Shown: positions 24,205-34,605 of the stretch, piece by piece
Layout: the number at the start of each line of letters is the position of its first letter
Position numbering within the stretch: position 1 is the stretch's first letter
Source of the DNA: Dyadobacter bucti
GTDB taxonomy: Bacteria; Bacteroidota; Bacteroidia; Cytophagales; Spirosomataceae
Reading direction: 5' to 3'
DNA: 64,000 bases
Assembly (NCBI RefSeq): GCF_005869225.1
Contig: NZ_SWFP01000002.1
Span: 930,001 to 994,000 of the forward strand
Position numbers and translations under genes: made by a program
The notes under the pieces: model-generated
What the model saw: only the letters and a program-made list of their open reading frames with translations
Database searches by the model: none
What the model was told of the DNA's origin: nothing

Positions 24205-27200
24205 CTAGGCCGGCAAATAAACGCTGAATACAGAACCTTGACCGATCCTGCTTCTGGCAGAAATTGCCCCGCCATGGTTGCCGACCACTCTCTCGCAGAT
24301 AGCCAGCCCAATGCCCGTACCGGGATATTCTGCCTTGCCATGGAGCCGCTGGAAGATCTGAAAAATACGGGCAGTATATTTTTCGTCAAAGCCTATCCCA
24401 TTGTCTGAAACATCGATACGGTGGTAGACATTGGAAATATGGCCGGGTTTTATATTTTCATCCATTTCCGAACCTCCAACTTTGGTAGCCGTAATTGTAA
24501 TTTCCGGGGTAGCACCCGCGTCGTGGAATTTCAGCGCGTTGCTGATCAGGTTCAAAAATAACTGCCCCAACTGCAGCCTGTCACCGACCACAACGGGCAG
24601 CTCCCCGACATTCACGACCGCATGACTTTGATGTATGGTAAGATCCACGTCCGCAAGTACGGTTTGAACCACTTCATTCAGCGATGTTATTGCAAATGAC
24701 TCTTTTTGCGATACGCGGGAAAAAGTCAATAAATCTTCGATCAGCATCGACATCCTGCTTGCTGCTGCCTGCATCCTGTCGAGATATTCCGAACCGGAAC
24801 CTAACTCGGCTGCAAACCTGCTTTTTAAAAGCCCACCAAATGCCTGGATCTTCCTTAACGGTTCCTGTAAATCGTGAGACGCGACGTATGCAAAATGCTG
24901 AAGGTTGTCGTTGGATCGGCTGAGCTTCTCATTCAGGTGAGTCAGCTCTTCATTTGTAGCCATGTATTCTTCGTTGATTGCGGCCAACTCTTCATTCACG
25001 GCTTCGAGCTCCTCTGTTCGGAGCATTACCAATTTTTCGAGCGTTCGCTGCAATTCCCTCTCGACAGTCACATCCTGTATATTGCCATTGATGCCGGAGA
25101 TCTCACCGTTATTGTTATAGATCGCTGTACCCGCCGCATGCAGGATGCGTTCGGTATGGTCAGCAGTTGCATTCAGGGTGAATTCCAGATCATAAGTGTC
25201 CCTCACGCCACTTGCACGTGCCTCTTCCGCAGCACGCTGGATCAGAGGCAGGTCCTGATGCTTTACAGCAGCATATATTTTGTCGAGAGTCACCGCGTCA
25301 TCCCCGGTAATAGAAAACCAATCTCTTAAACGGCCTGAAAACTCTATTGCACCGCTCGGCAGATCAATCTGCCATGTTCCCAACCCTGCCAGTTCCACAG
25401 CATCACGAAGCCTTCTTTCCGCCTGCTCAATGTTTTTTCTTGCCCGTACCTGCCCCGTAACATCAGTAGCGATTACCAAAACGCCTGATACAGTATCATT
25501 CCTTTCCTTTCTGGGCTGATAGGTCATATCCACGTAAATGGTGACCAGTTCATCGTTACGGATTATTTGCACCGGTCGTTCGCTCGCTGTGAACGGAATG
25601 CCGGTTTCAATTACACTCCTTAATAACTCCTGAAACCCTTGTCCCTGCAGTTCCGGCAAAGCCTCCAATAATGATTTCCCGATGATCTGGTCTGCGGGAC
25701 GCCCTACCAGATCTCCGTAGAATGGATTGGCCATGGTAAAAATGAGGTCTTTTTCACTAATCATGGCGATTGCGACCGGTGATTGCTCAAACAGGGCAAG
25801 AAGCTCCATCTGGCTTTGCTCGATCCGCTTGTGCTCCATAACTTTCTCCGTCACATCAGTAGCAATGTCAAGAATAGCATATACTTCGCCCTGCTCATTA
25901 AATAACGGAGAATAAGTGATATCATAAAAGTTCCGGGTCATTATTCCCTGTTTTACAATATCTACCTGCGTACCAAATCCCTGGTACATAGTGCCTGACG
26001 TGTACACATTGTCAAGAATCTGAAGAAACGGCTGATTTTCCAGCTCCGGCATAACTTCCCTGAGCGGCTTGCCGGCAATGTCCGGGCCTTTACCCACTAT
26101 GTCGATAAAGGATTGGTTAGGCATTTCCACAACCAAGTCTCGGCCAGTGAAAACACCTATTGCAGCCGGGGCGTTGGCAATTACCGAACGCAGTTTGCCT
26201 TCACTTTCCTCCAGTGCTTTCTGGCTCAGCACTCTGGCCGTTACGTCAATGGAGATATTAATAATCGTATATACCTTCCCGTCCTTGTCAAACAGCGGCT
26301 TGTAAGTAAAATCAAAATAGTAAATACCCAATACTCCATCTACTTCAATATCAACCCTGGCATTGTGGGCGACGTGCGTTTTGCCGGTTGCATAAATATC
26401 AGCCAGTAACCCATGGAACGGTTGGCCGTCCAGTTCAGGCATGGCCAGCCTGAGCGGTTTTCCGATTACCGACATATCTTTCCCCCAGTAGGTAACCATC
26501 GGCTGGTTGGCCATCTCGACAATCATATCCTCACCTGTAAAAAGGCAGATTGCCACCGGCGCCTCCTCGATCAGCGAGCGGAACTTTGCTTCGCTCGCCT
26601 TCAGATTCTGTATCGCGTTAACTTGTGCAGTAACGTCGACGGCGGTATTCAAAATAGCGTATACTTCGCCTTTTGTATTAAAAAGGGGCTTATATGTAAA
26701 ATCAAAGTAATATGTGTTCAGCTGCCCCCCGGTTTCAAGCCGGGCCGCTACACCTTTCGCTTCATAAAGACGGCCGTGGGTGTAAACCTCTTTCAGTATC
26801 TTTAGAAAAGGCTGGCCTGTGAGCTCAGGCATAGCCTCCAGCAACGTTTTGCCCATCACTCCCCCGTCTTTTCCCCAATAGGAAATCATCACGTCGTTCG
26901 CCACCTCAATTCTCATGTCTTCCCCGACAAACAAACCTGTTGCCACAGGTGCCTCTTCGATAAGGCTACGGAACCTTTCCTCACTGGCTGCGAGGCTTTT
27001 CTGGCTTTCGATATGGCTGGTAAAATCCATCACAACCCCGGAAAGCCTTTTGATATTTTCGCCTTCATGAACACTGTTCTGGCCTTTGAAATTAATCCAG
27101 CGAACCGCAGAACCTTCACTGTTGACGGTCCTGAAAACTACATCCAGCGACTTGCCGGAGTCGGCATTAATGGCGGAAGTAAACTCCTCGTCCACGCGCG

Positions 27201-27417
27201 CGCGGTCATCCGGGTTGATCTGCGCCAGTATTTTTTCAAAAGGGGTTATATGCTCGAAATGATGTCCAAATATAGAATTGAAACGCTCGCAGCTCAGAAA
27301 CCTGTTTCCCGAAGGATCAAGCTCCCAAGTCCCGACCATCGCTGCAGACAGCGCAGCCCGAAGTCTTTTAATCTCACTATCACTATCTGGGTTGAAGGGT
27401 TGGTAAACACCGGTCAT
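24205..27417 (-). CDS. soluble multi-PAS histidine kinase
   Basis: A 1070-residue kinase with no membrane helix or receiver domain. PAS domains lie at about 20-138, 148-275, 278-398, 408-528, 538-660 and 668-790. Three begin RS(L/V)IEEAP-like at exactly 130-residue steps (150, 280, 410), showing recent tandem duplication. A coiled coil (790-840) with repeated NEELAAINEE leads to the HisKA domain with phospho-acceptor His848 in ASHDLQEPLRK and a HATPase (N-box LNLISNALKF, DNGIGF, GTGIGLAI). The HDLQEPLRK type resembles phytochrome/PAS kinases of this group. The partner response regulator is not adjacent. The stacked PAS array suggests sensing of redox, light or small ligands in the cytoplasm. 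Confidence 0.92.
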   Translation of the reverse strand: MTGVYQPFNPDSDSEIKRLRAALSAAMVGTWELDPSGNRFLSCERFNSIFGHHFEHITPFEKILAQINPDDRARVDEEFTSAINADSGKSLDVVFRTVNSEGSAVRWINFKGQNSVHEGENIKRLSGVVMDFTSHIESQKSLAASEERFRSLIEEAPVATGLFVGEDMRIEVANDVMISYWGKDGGVMGKTLLEAMPELTGQPFLKILKEVYTHGRLYEAKGVAARLETGGQLNTYYFDFTYKPLFNTKGEVYAILNTAVDVTAQVNAIQNLKASEAKFRSLIEEAPVAICLFTGEDMIVEMANQPMVTYWGKDMSVIGKPLRLAMPELDGQPFHGLLADIYATGKTHVAHNARVDIEVDGVLGIYYFDFTYKPLFDKDGKVYTIINISIDVTARVLSQKALEESEGKLRSVIANAPAAIGVFTGRDLVVEMPNQSFIDIVGKGPDIAGKPLREVMPELENQPFLQILDNVYTSGTMYQGFGTQVDIVKQGIMTRNFYDITYSPLFNEQGEVYAILDIATDVTEKVMEHKRIEQSQMELLALFEQSPVAIAMISEKDLIFTMANPFYGDLVGRPADQIIGKSLLEALPELQGQGFQELLRSVIETGIPFTASERPVQIIRNDELVTIYVDMTYQPRKERNDTVSGVLVIATDVTGQVRARKNIEQAERRLRDAVELAGLGTWQIDLPSGAIEFSGRLRDWFSITGDDAVTLDKIYAAVKHQDLPLIQRAAEEARASGVRDTYDLEFTLNATADHTERILHAAGTAIYNNNGEISGINGNIQDVTVERELQRTLEKLVMLRTEELEAVNEELAAINEEYMATNEELTHLNEKLSRSNDNLQHFAYVASHDLQEPLRKIQAFGGLLKSRFAAELGSGSEYLDRMQAAASRMSMLIEDLLTFSRVSQKESFAITSLNEVVQTVLADVDLTIHQSHAVVNVGELPVVVGDRLQLGQLFLNLISNALKFHDAGATPEITITATKVGGSEMDENIKPGHISNVYHRIDVSDNGIGFDEKYTARIFQIFQRLHGKAEYPGTGIGLAICERVVGNHGGAISARSRIGQGSVFSVYLPA

Positions 27418-27509
27418 TTAATAAAAAGGTTTGAGCAATCAGATCGACGGCTGGCCAGAAATATTTGCAAATAAATTATTAAAACTGTACCAGATAGCTG
27501 TAAAACAAG

Positions 27510-27536
27510 AAATGTACCCTTCTTCAGGGTACATTT
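27510..27536 (-). terminator. hairpin terminator of the leftward SusC/SusD operon
   Basis: A perfect 11-bp stem (AAATGTACCCT, 27510-27520, with AGGGTACATTT, 27526-27536) with a 5-nt loop lies about 50 bp beyond the SusD stop. On the minus strand a T-rich tail (CTTGTTTT) follows. Confidence 0.65.
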
Positions 27537-27585
27537 TCACACTTTATATGTAAATACCGGGAAACGGCCGGTTACAAATGCAGTC

Positions 27586-29058
27586 TCAATAGCCGGGGTT
27601 CTGCCAGAGCATCGTCTCATCCGCATATCTTGATATTTCTTCGAACGGCACCGCAAAAACTTTCTGATGTGCTTTCATCGAATATATGCCCCCTCCTTCC
27701 AATTTCGTAGCCAGGAATTTATTGACTGTTTCTTCAGCAATATTCCATCGGAGCAGATCCAGCCAGCGCAATCCTTCAAATGCGAACTCTACCCGCCGCT
27801 CCTTCCGGATAGCTTCGCGCATTGCCTGCTGAGTGGTGATATCCTTCGCCATTTTGGCTGGAAGCCCAGCGCGGCTTCTGATTTCGTTCAAAATCGCTAA
27901 CGACTCACCCTCGGCAACATACCCTTCCTCATTCAAAACTTCTGCATACATCATTTTGACATCAGCATAACGCAGCACCGGAATGTTATTCGCCCAGTCC
28001 TGCTGACTTTTAGGCACGTAAGTATAATGGTTGTATTTCCGGATGAACACCGTAACGGTATCTACCACACCTGTGGCACTTACCCAGCCTTTCAAAGTAG
28101 ACATTCCCTTACGCAAATCGCCCTTTTCGTAGCTATCATACATGCCGGGTGCTACCTTCAGAAAACTGGAATAACCCGAAAACGGCATGACGCTTTTGTC
28201 ATTAAATCCTTCGGGAAGCAGCCCCGTGGCAAAATTCTGGCCCTCGCCAGTCTGGCCGCCGACAAATTGTACCTCCCACACCCGCTCTTTTCCGTTATCA
28301 AAACCGTCGTCGAAAGCCTTCTTATAGCTATCTTCCAGACTGTACTTTCCCGAACCAATGATGTCGGCCAACAGAGGTTTGGCCATTGAAAACTTGGACT
28401 GGAACATGTACAGGCGGGCCAGCATACCTTCCGCCGCATATTTCGTAATCCGGCCTCTGTTTGCGCCCGTCCACTCGGCCGGCAACAGTTTGATCGCTTC
28501 TTTGTAGTTGGTTTCAGCAAACGCAAAAGTCTGCTCCTGGCTGCTGCGTTTGACCTTTTTCACTTCGGCAACACTCAGCGGTTTTTCCAGGATCGGCACT
28601 CCGCCAAAGATCCAGCCAAGCGTCCAGTATGCGTATGCGCGGAACATGTATGCTTCGCCTTTGATATTATCTCTCATTTTGGAGTCTGAGAATTCTCCGG
28701 CATCGATCTTGTCAAGGATCAGGTTGCTGTAATGGATGATCTTGAAATGATCGTTCCAGGATTGGGTCGTCCAGCTATTGGAGGCGTTATCGGTGAACTG
28801 GTCCAGGCCTTCGAAATAGTTGCTGCCGAGGCTCACTTCATCGCCGCGCCCGAGCGTTCCGCGAAACCAGCTCGTATTGGATGCAAACAAGCCTTGCTGA
28901 ACAGCATAAGTACCTGCAATGGCCTGATTAAAATCATTTTGTGTTTTGTAGGCTGCGTCAACACTATATTCAGAGTCGGGCTGTACCTCCAGGAATTGGT
29001 CACAGCCAGACAGAATTAAAGTTCCGAACAGCAACAAAGTATATATGGTCTTTTTCAT
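27586..29058 (-). CDS. SusD/RagB-family outer-membrane lipoprotein (module A)
   Basis: The 490-residue protein has the lipobox LILSGC (Cys19) after a short signal peptide and the SusD TPR scaffold (RAYAYWTLGWIFGGVPIL, YAAEGMLARLYMF). The conserved C-terminal block is IRKERRVEFAFEGLRWLDLLRW with ILNEIRSRAGLP. SusD proteins cap the SusC pore and bind glycans at the surface. It follows the SusC gene by 10 bp. No glycosidase lies downstream, so this module consists of sigma, FecR, SusC and SusD only. Confidence 0.95.
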   Translation of the reverse strand: MKKTIYTLLLFGTLILSGCDQFLEVQPDSEYSVDAAYKTQNDFNQAIAGTYAVQQGLFASNTSWFRGTLGRGDEVSLGSNYFEGLDQFTDNASNSWTTQSWNDHFKIIHYSNLILDKIDAGEFSDSKMRDNIKGEAYMFRAYAYWTLGWIFGGVPILEKPLSVAEVKKVKRSSQEQTFAFAETNYKEAIKLLPAEWTGANRGRITKYAAEGMLARLYMFQSKFSMAKPLLADIIGSGKYSLEDSYKKAFDDGFDNGKERVWEVQFVGGQTGEGQNFATGLLPEGFNDKSVMPFSGYSSFLKVAPGMYDSYEKGDLRKGMSTLKGWVSATGVVDTVTVFIRKYNHYTYVPKSQQDWANNIPVLRYADVKMMYAEVLNEEGYVAEGESLAILNEIRSRAGLPAKMAKDITTQQAMREAIRKERRVEFAFEGLRWLDLLRWNIAEETVNKFLATKLEGGGIYSMKAHQKVFAVPFEEISRYADETMLWQNPGY

Positions 29059-29068
29059 ATCTGATGGC

Positions 29069-32000
29069 TTAGAATGTAAGATTGATCCCGAAAGTGTATT
29101 TTTTGGACAGCGGATAAGTGCTGTAATCGACGCCCACCTGCGTATTCGAATTCCCGAAACTGTTCGTCTCCGGTGTCACACCGGGATAGTTATCGAATGT
29201 TTTGAGATTATCGACTGAAACATAAAGCCGCGCTCCTCTGAACAAACTGCGTCCTCCGGCTTTGCCGGGCAGGCTATAACCTAATGCAATATTCCGGACA
29301 CGGAAAAATGTTGCATCGAATATCCTGAAATCGCTGTTTACATCTGATTTGGTCCCTTTCGTGTACGGAGTCGTTCCGTCCCACGACATGTCCACCCCCA
29401 GATATTCGGGAATCGGGTTTTCACCGGGGCCGTATTTTTCCTCATAATTCGGTTTCCAGGCGTGTACCCATTTCGAAAATACATTGACATTGGTACCGCC
29501 GTTGTCAAGTGAACGCTGCCCGAGGAAAAGTACATCCCCGCCAAGCTGGCCCTGAAGCAATATGCTCAGTTCAAAATTTTTCCATTTCACACGATTCGTA
29601 ATACCATAAATAAGGTCCGGAAGATTATTGCCGTACGGAACAAGATCCTGGGTGTTGATCTTTCCATCCCCATTCTGATCTATATATTTAACATTACCGA
29701 TCTCCTGGCCCGCCAGCGTAGGCACAGTAGCCTTTCCGTCGGCAAAATCGCCGGCCATGAGCAATCCATTGGTCCGGTAAGCGTAGAACTGCGAAACCGG
29801 CCCGCCCACCTTGGTGATAAACTGCGCATCCCAGTTACTGCTGATGGTTTGTTTGATGCTACCCATGTCGAGTACCTTATTTTTATTGGCGGATAAATTA
29901 AGGGAAGACGTCCAGCGTACGGCCCCGGCTGTGTTTACCGTCGTCAGATCCACCTCCCAGCCCTTGTTCTGAATAGATCCAATGTTACTTCTCCTGCTTC
30001 CGAAACCGGACGTATTGGGGATGGGGAGACTGAAAAGCAGATTATCCGTTTTATTGATATAGTAGTCAAGATTAACCTGCAAGCGGTTATTGAACGCTGA
30101 AAAATCCAACCCAAAATCTTTGGTTGTGGTAGACTCCCATCTCAGATCAGGATTCTGAATGTTGGAAGGTACCAATCCCGGCACGACAGCATCACCCCAA
30201 CTGGTGTTGTTGATGCCCATTTTGGCTATGTAATCATAATTACCGATCCTGTCGTTACCGGAAACACCCCACGCCGCACGGATTTTGAGCAACGAAAGCC
30301 AGGTGGCACCTTTCAGGAAGCTTTCTTCATTAACCTTCCAACCCGCTGATACAGCAGGGAACACGCCCCATTTATGATTTTTTCCGAAGCGTGAAGAACC
30401 ATCGCGGCGAATGGTGGCATTCAGCAGATACCGGTCGCGGAAACTGTAACCAACCCGGCCAAATATAGAAGCGATGCGCGAAGCATTTTTATCTGTCGAG
30501 GCCTTCGTAGCTGTGGTGGCAACATTCAGCGTTTCGATGATATCATTAGGCCAACCGCTTGCTGTGGCCTGGATCTGAAAATACTCCCGGCTTTCCGCAC
30601 TCTGCCCGGCGAGCAAATTAAAAGAATGGTCTCCGGCTGTTTTATCATAGGATAATGTGTTCTGTATCGACCAATCTTTGGTGGTTTGCGAATAACTGTT
30701 TCCCAGCGGCAAGTAGCCGTTATTAAAGCCAAGATTACCCGGCTGAAAATATTCGTACTGGTTCTGGTTGAAATTGTAGCCAAACTGTGATTTGAACGTC
30801 AGACCGGGAATGATCTCATATTGGCCATATACCACGGATGTAAATTTGGCTTTATTGGTTTTGTCCGTCGTGTGTTTCAAACGTTCGACCGGGTTCGGAA
30901 ATGCCTGCCCTATTCCTACCGGGTAACCCCAGTCACGCGTGGCCTGATTTAATCCTACAAGCGGCGACTGAGCCAATGCGTGGTGGATCACCGTTTCTTT
31001 ACCCTGCGTATCCCGGTCGTCCTGCACCGAAAAAGATGGCGACAGGTTCATACCGATTTTGAAGCGGTTGGTCACATTCAATGTTCCGTTGAAGCGGTAG
31101 TTCATTCGCCGGTAATATGTATTCAAAATAATCCCGTCCTGATCAAAATAGCCACCGGACATATAGATACTGCCGATATCGTTCTTCGCCGAAACAGACA
31201 CCTGATAGCTCTGGATCGGGGCTTTTTCCATGATCGCGCGCTGCCAGTCAGTGCCTTTGATGTTTGGATCGAGCCAGGCGTCGGGGATCTGCAAATTGGC
31301 CGGACGCGAGGACATCGGGTCTTTCATAGACCCGCCTTGCCGCAGCCAGGTTTCATTCCTGTCCCAGATATTGTATGCCAGCCACTCATTCTTATTCATC
31401 ATACCTACAAACTTTTCCGGATCCTGGATGCCGTAAAATGCGTCGAAAGTAACAGCAGGCTTTCCCGTTCCCTGCTTTGTTTCAATGAGTACTACGCCGT
31501 TTGCTCCCCTGGCTCCATAAATCGCGGTCGCGGAGGCATCTTTCAGGATCTGAACCGAGGCTACATCGGCAGGATTGATATCACCCATATCTTCTCTCGG
31601 AACACCGTCAATGACATACAATGGATTGCTGTTTCCGTTGATCGTATTCACACCTCTTATTCTGATCTGAAGTTCCTGTCCCGGAATACCCGACACGCTT
31701 TGTGCCCTTACCCCGGCAAGCTGCCCGGCGAATGCGTCACTTAAAGTCGGGATAGGCCTTCCCTGAATGGATTCAGCACCGATTTTAGACACCGAGCTCG
31801 TCAGGTTTTCTTTTTTAACAGTTCCATAACCCACCACGATAACCTCCCCGAGCATCCTGGTGTCGGCCTGCATCGTAACGTTGATGCTGCTCAAATTACC
31901 CACTTGGATTTCCTGCGGCACATACCCAACAAAAGAGAAAATCAAAACAGCAGAGGCATCCGGCACTTCGATGGAAAACCTGCCTTCCTGATCAGAGATA

Positions 32001-32500
32001 ACACCACTTTGCGAGCCTTTGACAATCACGCTCACACCTGCCAGCGGTTCATTGCCGGTATCGCGGATGAGACCTTTTACTTCCAGCACCCGGCGGGCTA
32101 TTCCCTGGGATACCAAAGATCCCTGTCCGGCCAGGACAATATCTGAAAACAAACGATCGGTGTTATACGTCTGTATTTTTGACTCGGTCTTCTTTTTTAG
32201 CAGAATATGTTTTCCATTAATCTGCCACGTAATACTGGTTCCCTTGAAAAGCTGATTGAGCGCATCGTCCAGCGAGCCATTGAGGTCTATGCTGACTTTC
32301 CGGCGCGTATCTACCTGATTGGAACTGTAAAAAAAGCTGAGGTTACTCTGATGCTCGATTTCGTGCAGCACCTGCCTGAGGTTCTTTTCTTTGAGATGCA
32401 GCGAAATCTTTATCTCGTCAACGGAAGCGTGAGCCTGAAAAGGCATCAGGTGGAGCAGCAATATAAAGATGCTACTGAATAGTGTTAAAGCACTTTGCAT
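29069..32500 (-). CDS. SusC/RagA TonB-linked outer-membrane protein with STN domain (module A)
   Basis: The 1143-residue transporter starts with a signal peptide (to about residue 25) and a secretin/TonB N-terminal (STN) domain (about 28-100, VSIDLNGSLDDALNQLFKGT). A carboxypeptidase-like beta-sandwich (about 142-220, PLAGVSVIVKGSQSGVISDQEGRF), a plug with VVVGYGTVKKENLTSSV, and a large barrel ending FGINLTF follow. STN domains in such receptors contact the FecR anti-sigma factor, matching the ECF sigma/FecR genes directly upstream. Its substrate is probably an oligosaccharide (inference). Confidence 0.95.
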   Translation of the reverse strand: MQSALTLFSSIFILLLHLMPFQAHASVDEIKISLHLKEKNLRQVLHEIEHQSNLSFFYSSNQVDTRRKVSIDLNGSLDDALNQLFKGTSITWQINGKHILLKKKTESKIQTYNTDRLFSDIVLAGQGSLVSQGIARRVLEVKGLIRDTGNEPLAGVSVIVKGSQSGVISDQEGRFSIEVPDASAVLIFSFVGYVPQEIQVGNLSSINVTMQADTRMLGEVIVVGYGTVKKENLTSSVSKIGAESIQGRPIPTLSDAFAGQLAGVRAQSVSGIPGQELQIRIRGVNTINGNSNPLYVIDGVPREDMGDINPADVASVQILKDASATAIYGARGANGVVLIETKQGTGKPAVTFDAFYGIQDPEKFVGMMNKNEWLAYNIWDRNETWLRQGGSMKDPMSSRPANLQIPDAWLDPNIKGTDWQRAIMEKAPIQSYQVSVSAKNDIGSIYMSGGYFDQDGIILNTYYRRMNYRFNGTLNVTNRFKIGMNLSPSFSVQDDRDTQGKETVIHHALAQSPLVGLNQATRDWGYPVGIGQAFPNPVERLKHTTDKTNKAKFTSVVYGQYEIIPGLTFKSQFGYNFNQNQYEYFQPGNLGFNNGYLPLGNSYSQTTKDWSIQNTLSYDKTAGDHSFNLLAGQSAESREYFQIQATASGWPNDIIETLNVATTATKASTDKNASRIASIFGRVGYSFRDRYLLNATIRRDGSSRFGKNHKWGVFPAVSAGWKVNEESFLKGATWLSLLKIRAAWGVSGNDRIGNYDYIAKMGINNTSWGDAVVPGLVPSNIQNPDLRWESTTTKDFGLDFSAFNNRLQVNLDYYINKTDNLLFSLPIPNTSGFGSRRSNIGSIQNKGWEVDLTTVNTAGAVRWTSSLNLSANKNKVLDMGSIKQTISSNWDAQFITKVGGPVSQFYAYRTNGLLMAGDFADGKATVPTLAGQEIGNVKYIDQNGDGKINTQDLVPYGNNLPDLIYGITNRVKWKNFELSILLQGQLGGDVLFLGQRSLDNGGTNVNVFSKWVHAWKPNYEEKYGPGENPIPEYLGVDMSWDGTTPYTKGTKSDVNSDFRIFDATFFRVRNIALGYSLPGKAGGRSLFRGARLYVSVDNLKTFDNYPGVTPETNSFGNSNTQVGVDYSTYPLSKKYTFGINLTF

Positions 32501-32597
32501 ACTTTCTGAAGGTTAAATGATACGACAATTTTGACTGGCTCCGGTATGCGGTCCCGCACCCTTTACGCTGGTAGATATGGAGGTTGTTTTCGATAGG

Positions 32598-33629
32598 CTA
32601 TGGTAGTTTAGTGTGTATTTCATCGCATAATTTTCCTTTGATCAGCACATTTTTCCCGGTTACTATAGACGCTACGCCTGTAACTGATTCAAACAATGCC
32701 AGTACTTCGGGCAATGTTTCTTGGTCCACATTAAGATTGAAAAGGCAATTCTCAGAGGCTTCTTCAAGCTCGATTTTTACCCTGTACCACTTTTCCAGTT
32801 CCCTTACGATAACTCCAACCGGCTCATCTTCAAATACCAATTTCCCTTTTTTCCAGTAGCTGCTTTCATCGGGCGCAACGCTGGCGGTTTGTATTTTTTT
32901 GTGCTCCTTGCTAAAAACCGCCTGTTCGTTAGGTGTCAGTACCGTGGCTGCGGCACCGGGAGCTTCGAGGTCCTTGATCGCAACCTTGCCACGGATGAGC
33001 GTCGCCTCAAAAATGTTGTTCATTTTATCCGACTTCACATTGAAAGCAGTTCCGAGTACTTTAATTTCCATCCTTCCTGTCTTTACATAAAACGGATGAT
33101 TTTTGTCATGAACGACGTCGAAAAATGCCTCTCCTTCGAGCGTAACCTCCCTGTCCTCCCGGACAGACCAGCTTTTGTCATAAGTAAGTGTAGAATTAAA
33201 GTTCAGGATTACTCTTGACCCGTCCGGCAGGAAAAGGCTCCTTTTCTGGCTTTCGCCGGTTTTAACGACAATCCGCTCGCTTTGCCTGAAATACCTGTAG
33301 CCGAATCCAGCAAACAGAAATAACACCACAGACACTGCCACTTTCCACAAAAATGCCCTTTTCAGCAACGGTACAATTCTGGTCTCAAATCTGTCCCCTG
33401 CTTCTATACTTTCACGTATTTTCGCCAAAATCCGGTCAGACTGAGCCGGATCAAGTACGCCCTCCGTCTCAAATACCGACTCGGATTCATGTTCGAGCAC
33501 ATCGGCCAGAACCACTTTACCAGTCGGTACTGCCAGATGTACAAATAGTGTTTCCAGCTCATTTTCAACGCATTGACCCGAAATATACTTCGAGAGCAGC
33601 TGGCGAATGTAGTCTTCGTTGTTATTCAT
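32598..33629 (-). CDS. FecR-family anti-sigma factor (module A)
   Basis: The 343-residue protein has an N-terminal cytoplasmic sigma-binding helix region (1-90), one membrane helix (about 92-108, KVAVSVVLFLFAGFGY), a periplasmic FecR domain (about 118-225, LFLPDGSRVILNFNSTLTYDKSW and EVTLEGEAFFDVVHDKNHPFYVKTG) and a C-terminal DUF4974 domain that resembles STN. It sits between the sigma gene and the SusC gene, all leftward. It transmits the substrate signal from SusC to the sigma factor. Confidence 0.94.
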   Translation of the reverse strand: MNNNEDYIRQLLSKYISGQCVENELETLFVHLAVPTGKVVLADVLEHESESVFETEGVLDPAQSDRILAKIRESIEAGDRFETRIVPLLKRAFLWKVAVSVVLFLFAGFGYRYFRQSERIVVKTGESQKRSLFLPDGSRVILNFNSTLTYDKSWSVREDREVTLEGEAFFDVVHDKNHPFYVKTGRMEIKVLGTAFNVKSDKMNNIFEATLIRGKVAIKDLEAPGAAATVLTPNEQAVFSKEHKKIQTASVAPDESSYWKKGKLVFEDEPVGVIVRELEKWYRVKIELEEASENCLFNLNVDQETLPEVLALFESVTGVASIVTGKNVLIKGKLCDEIHTKLP

Positions 33630-33743
33630 CGTTCCAGGATTATATTGCTAATACAAACACACCTGCGAACAGGCATGCTCACACTGAAAATATTTTTACA
33701 GGAAATCGGAACGAAGAGTTTTTGACTAAAAATCAGCCTTAAT

Positions 33744-34346
33744 TCAAATATCAATCGAGAAAAGCGTCAGCACGAGATAGACATCCATAGGAATGCCAGT
33801 GTGTGCCTGCAGGTATTTTCGGATAAAACGGTTGGCTTTAAGAATATGGTCTTTGACAGTACCCTTGGAAATACCCAGTGCATGGGCAATCTCATCCAGG
33901 TCCATTTCATTAAACCGGTACATTCGGAAGATTTTCTGCCGCTGGGGAGCCAGCATGGAAATTACCGCATCGGCCTGCGCCTCATAGTCGGCCGATAGAA
34001 TTGCATCTTCGGTTTCATTGTGCCCGGCCGAAGAAGCCCGGAAAATCTCCGCCATCACAGCTCTTTCCCGTGTTGCACGACTGAGCATATTCAGGATGTG
34101 ATTTCTACAGATTTTGATCAGATACCCCTTCAGAGACAATTCTACATTGAGCTGGCCCCGGTTCTCCCACAATTTCAAAAATACATCATGCACTGCCTCC
34201 TCCGCCAGTTCGGGTGATTTCAGAAAACGCAGCGAAAAATAATAAAGGTAGGTGTGGCAGGAGTTGTAAACCTCCGTGAAAGAAGCCATATCGCTCAGTC
34301 TGATATGCTCGGCCAGCACGCTGTCATGCAGTAGCTTCCTTTTCAT
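33744..34346 (-). CDS. ECF sigma-70 factor (module A)
   Basis: From the ATG at 34346 the protein is about 200 residues, with region 2 (FTEVYNSCHTYLYYFSLRFLKSPELAEEAVHDVFLKLWENR) and region 4 (LAPQRQKIFRMYRFNEMDLDEIAHALGISKGTVKDHILKANRFIRKYL). It is the first gene of the leftward sigma/FecR/SusC/SusD module and probably activates that SusC/SusD pair when FecR is engaged. The upstream 21 codons look like non-coding sequence. The C-terminal tail is hydrophobic, as often in this sigma subgroup. Confidence 0.94.
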   Translation of the reverse strand: MKRKLLHDSVLAEHIRLSDMASFTEVYNSCHTYLYYFSLRFLKSPELAEEAVHDVFLKLWENRGQLNVELSLKGYLIKICRNHILNMLSRATRERAVMAEIFRASSAGHNETEDAILSADYEAQADAVISMLAPQRQKIFRMYRFNEMDLDEIAHALGISKGTVKDHILKANRFIRKYLQAHTGIPMDVYLVLTLFSIDI

Positions 34347-34605
34347 AAGACAGTAGTGTGTGTTTTTCAAATTTCTCTGTAAATATAAAAATAGCCAAGC
34401 AAAATTCAATTTTCTGAAGTTCCGGGAATGTATTCAGTCGTCCTTGTCCGGCAGACCTAGTCACTCAATTAACATTCATTGCAAAGTTTTCGGGAAATAT
34501 TTCAAAAATTTGAATTTGCGAGTAAGTAGTATACCCCTGCCCACTTGTCTTGTTGGCAAGATTGTTAAATAACAATACCAATAAATTATTGTCCTTATTT
34601 GATGC
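34347..34605. other. divergent intergenic region between two ECF sigma genes
   Basis: This AT-rich 259 bp separates two head-to-head sigma-factor genes. It contains runs such as TTGTTAAATAACAATACCAATAAATTATTG. I found no TAnnTTTG match at a good position, and the ECF promoter motifs cannot be defined from one sequence. The region must hold the promoters of both modules. Confidence 0.5.

Noticed and set aside
24102-24389. 95-codon minus-strand frame overlapping the PAS kinase end
   Set aside because: It is a shadow in another frame of the kinase C-terminus.
30980-31744. 254-codon plus-strand frame
   Set aside because: It lies antisense inside the SusC gene, whose frame is intact and clearly conserved.
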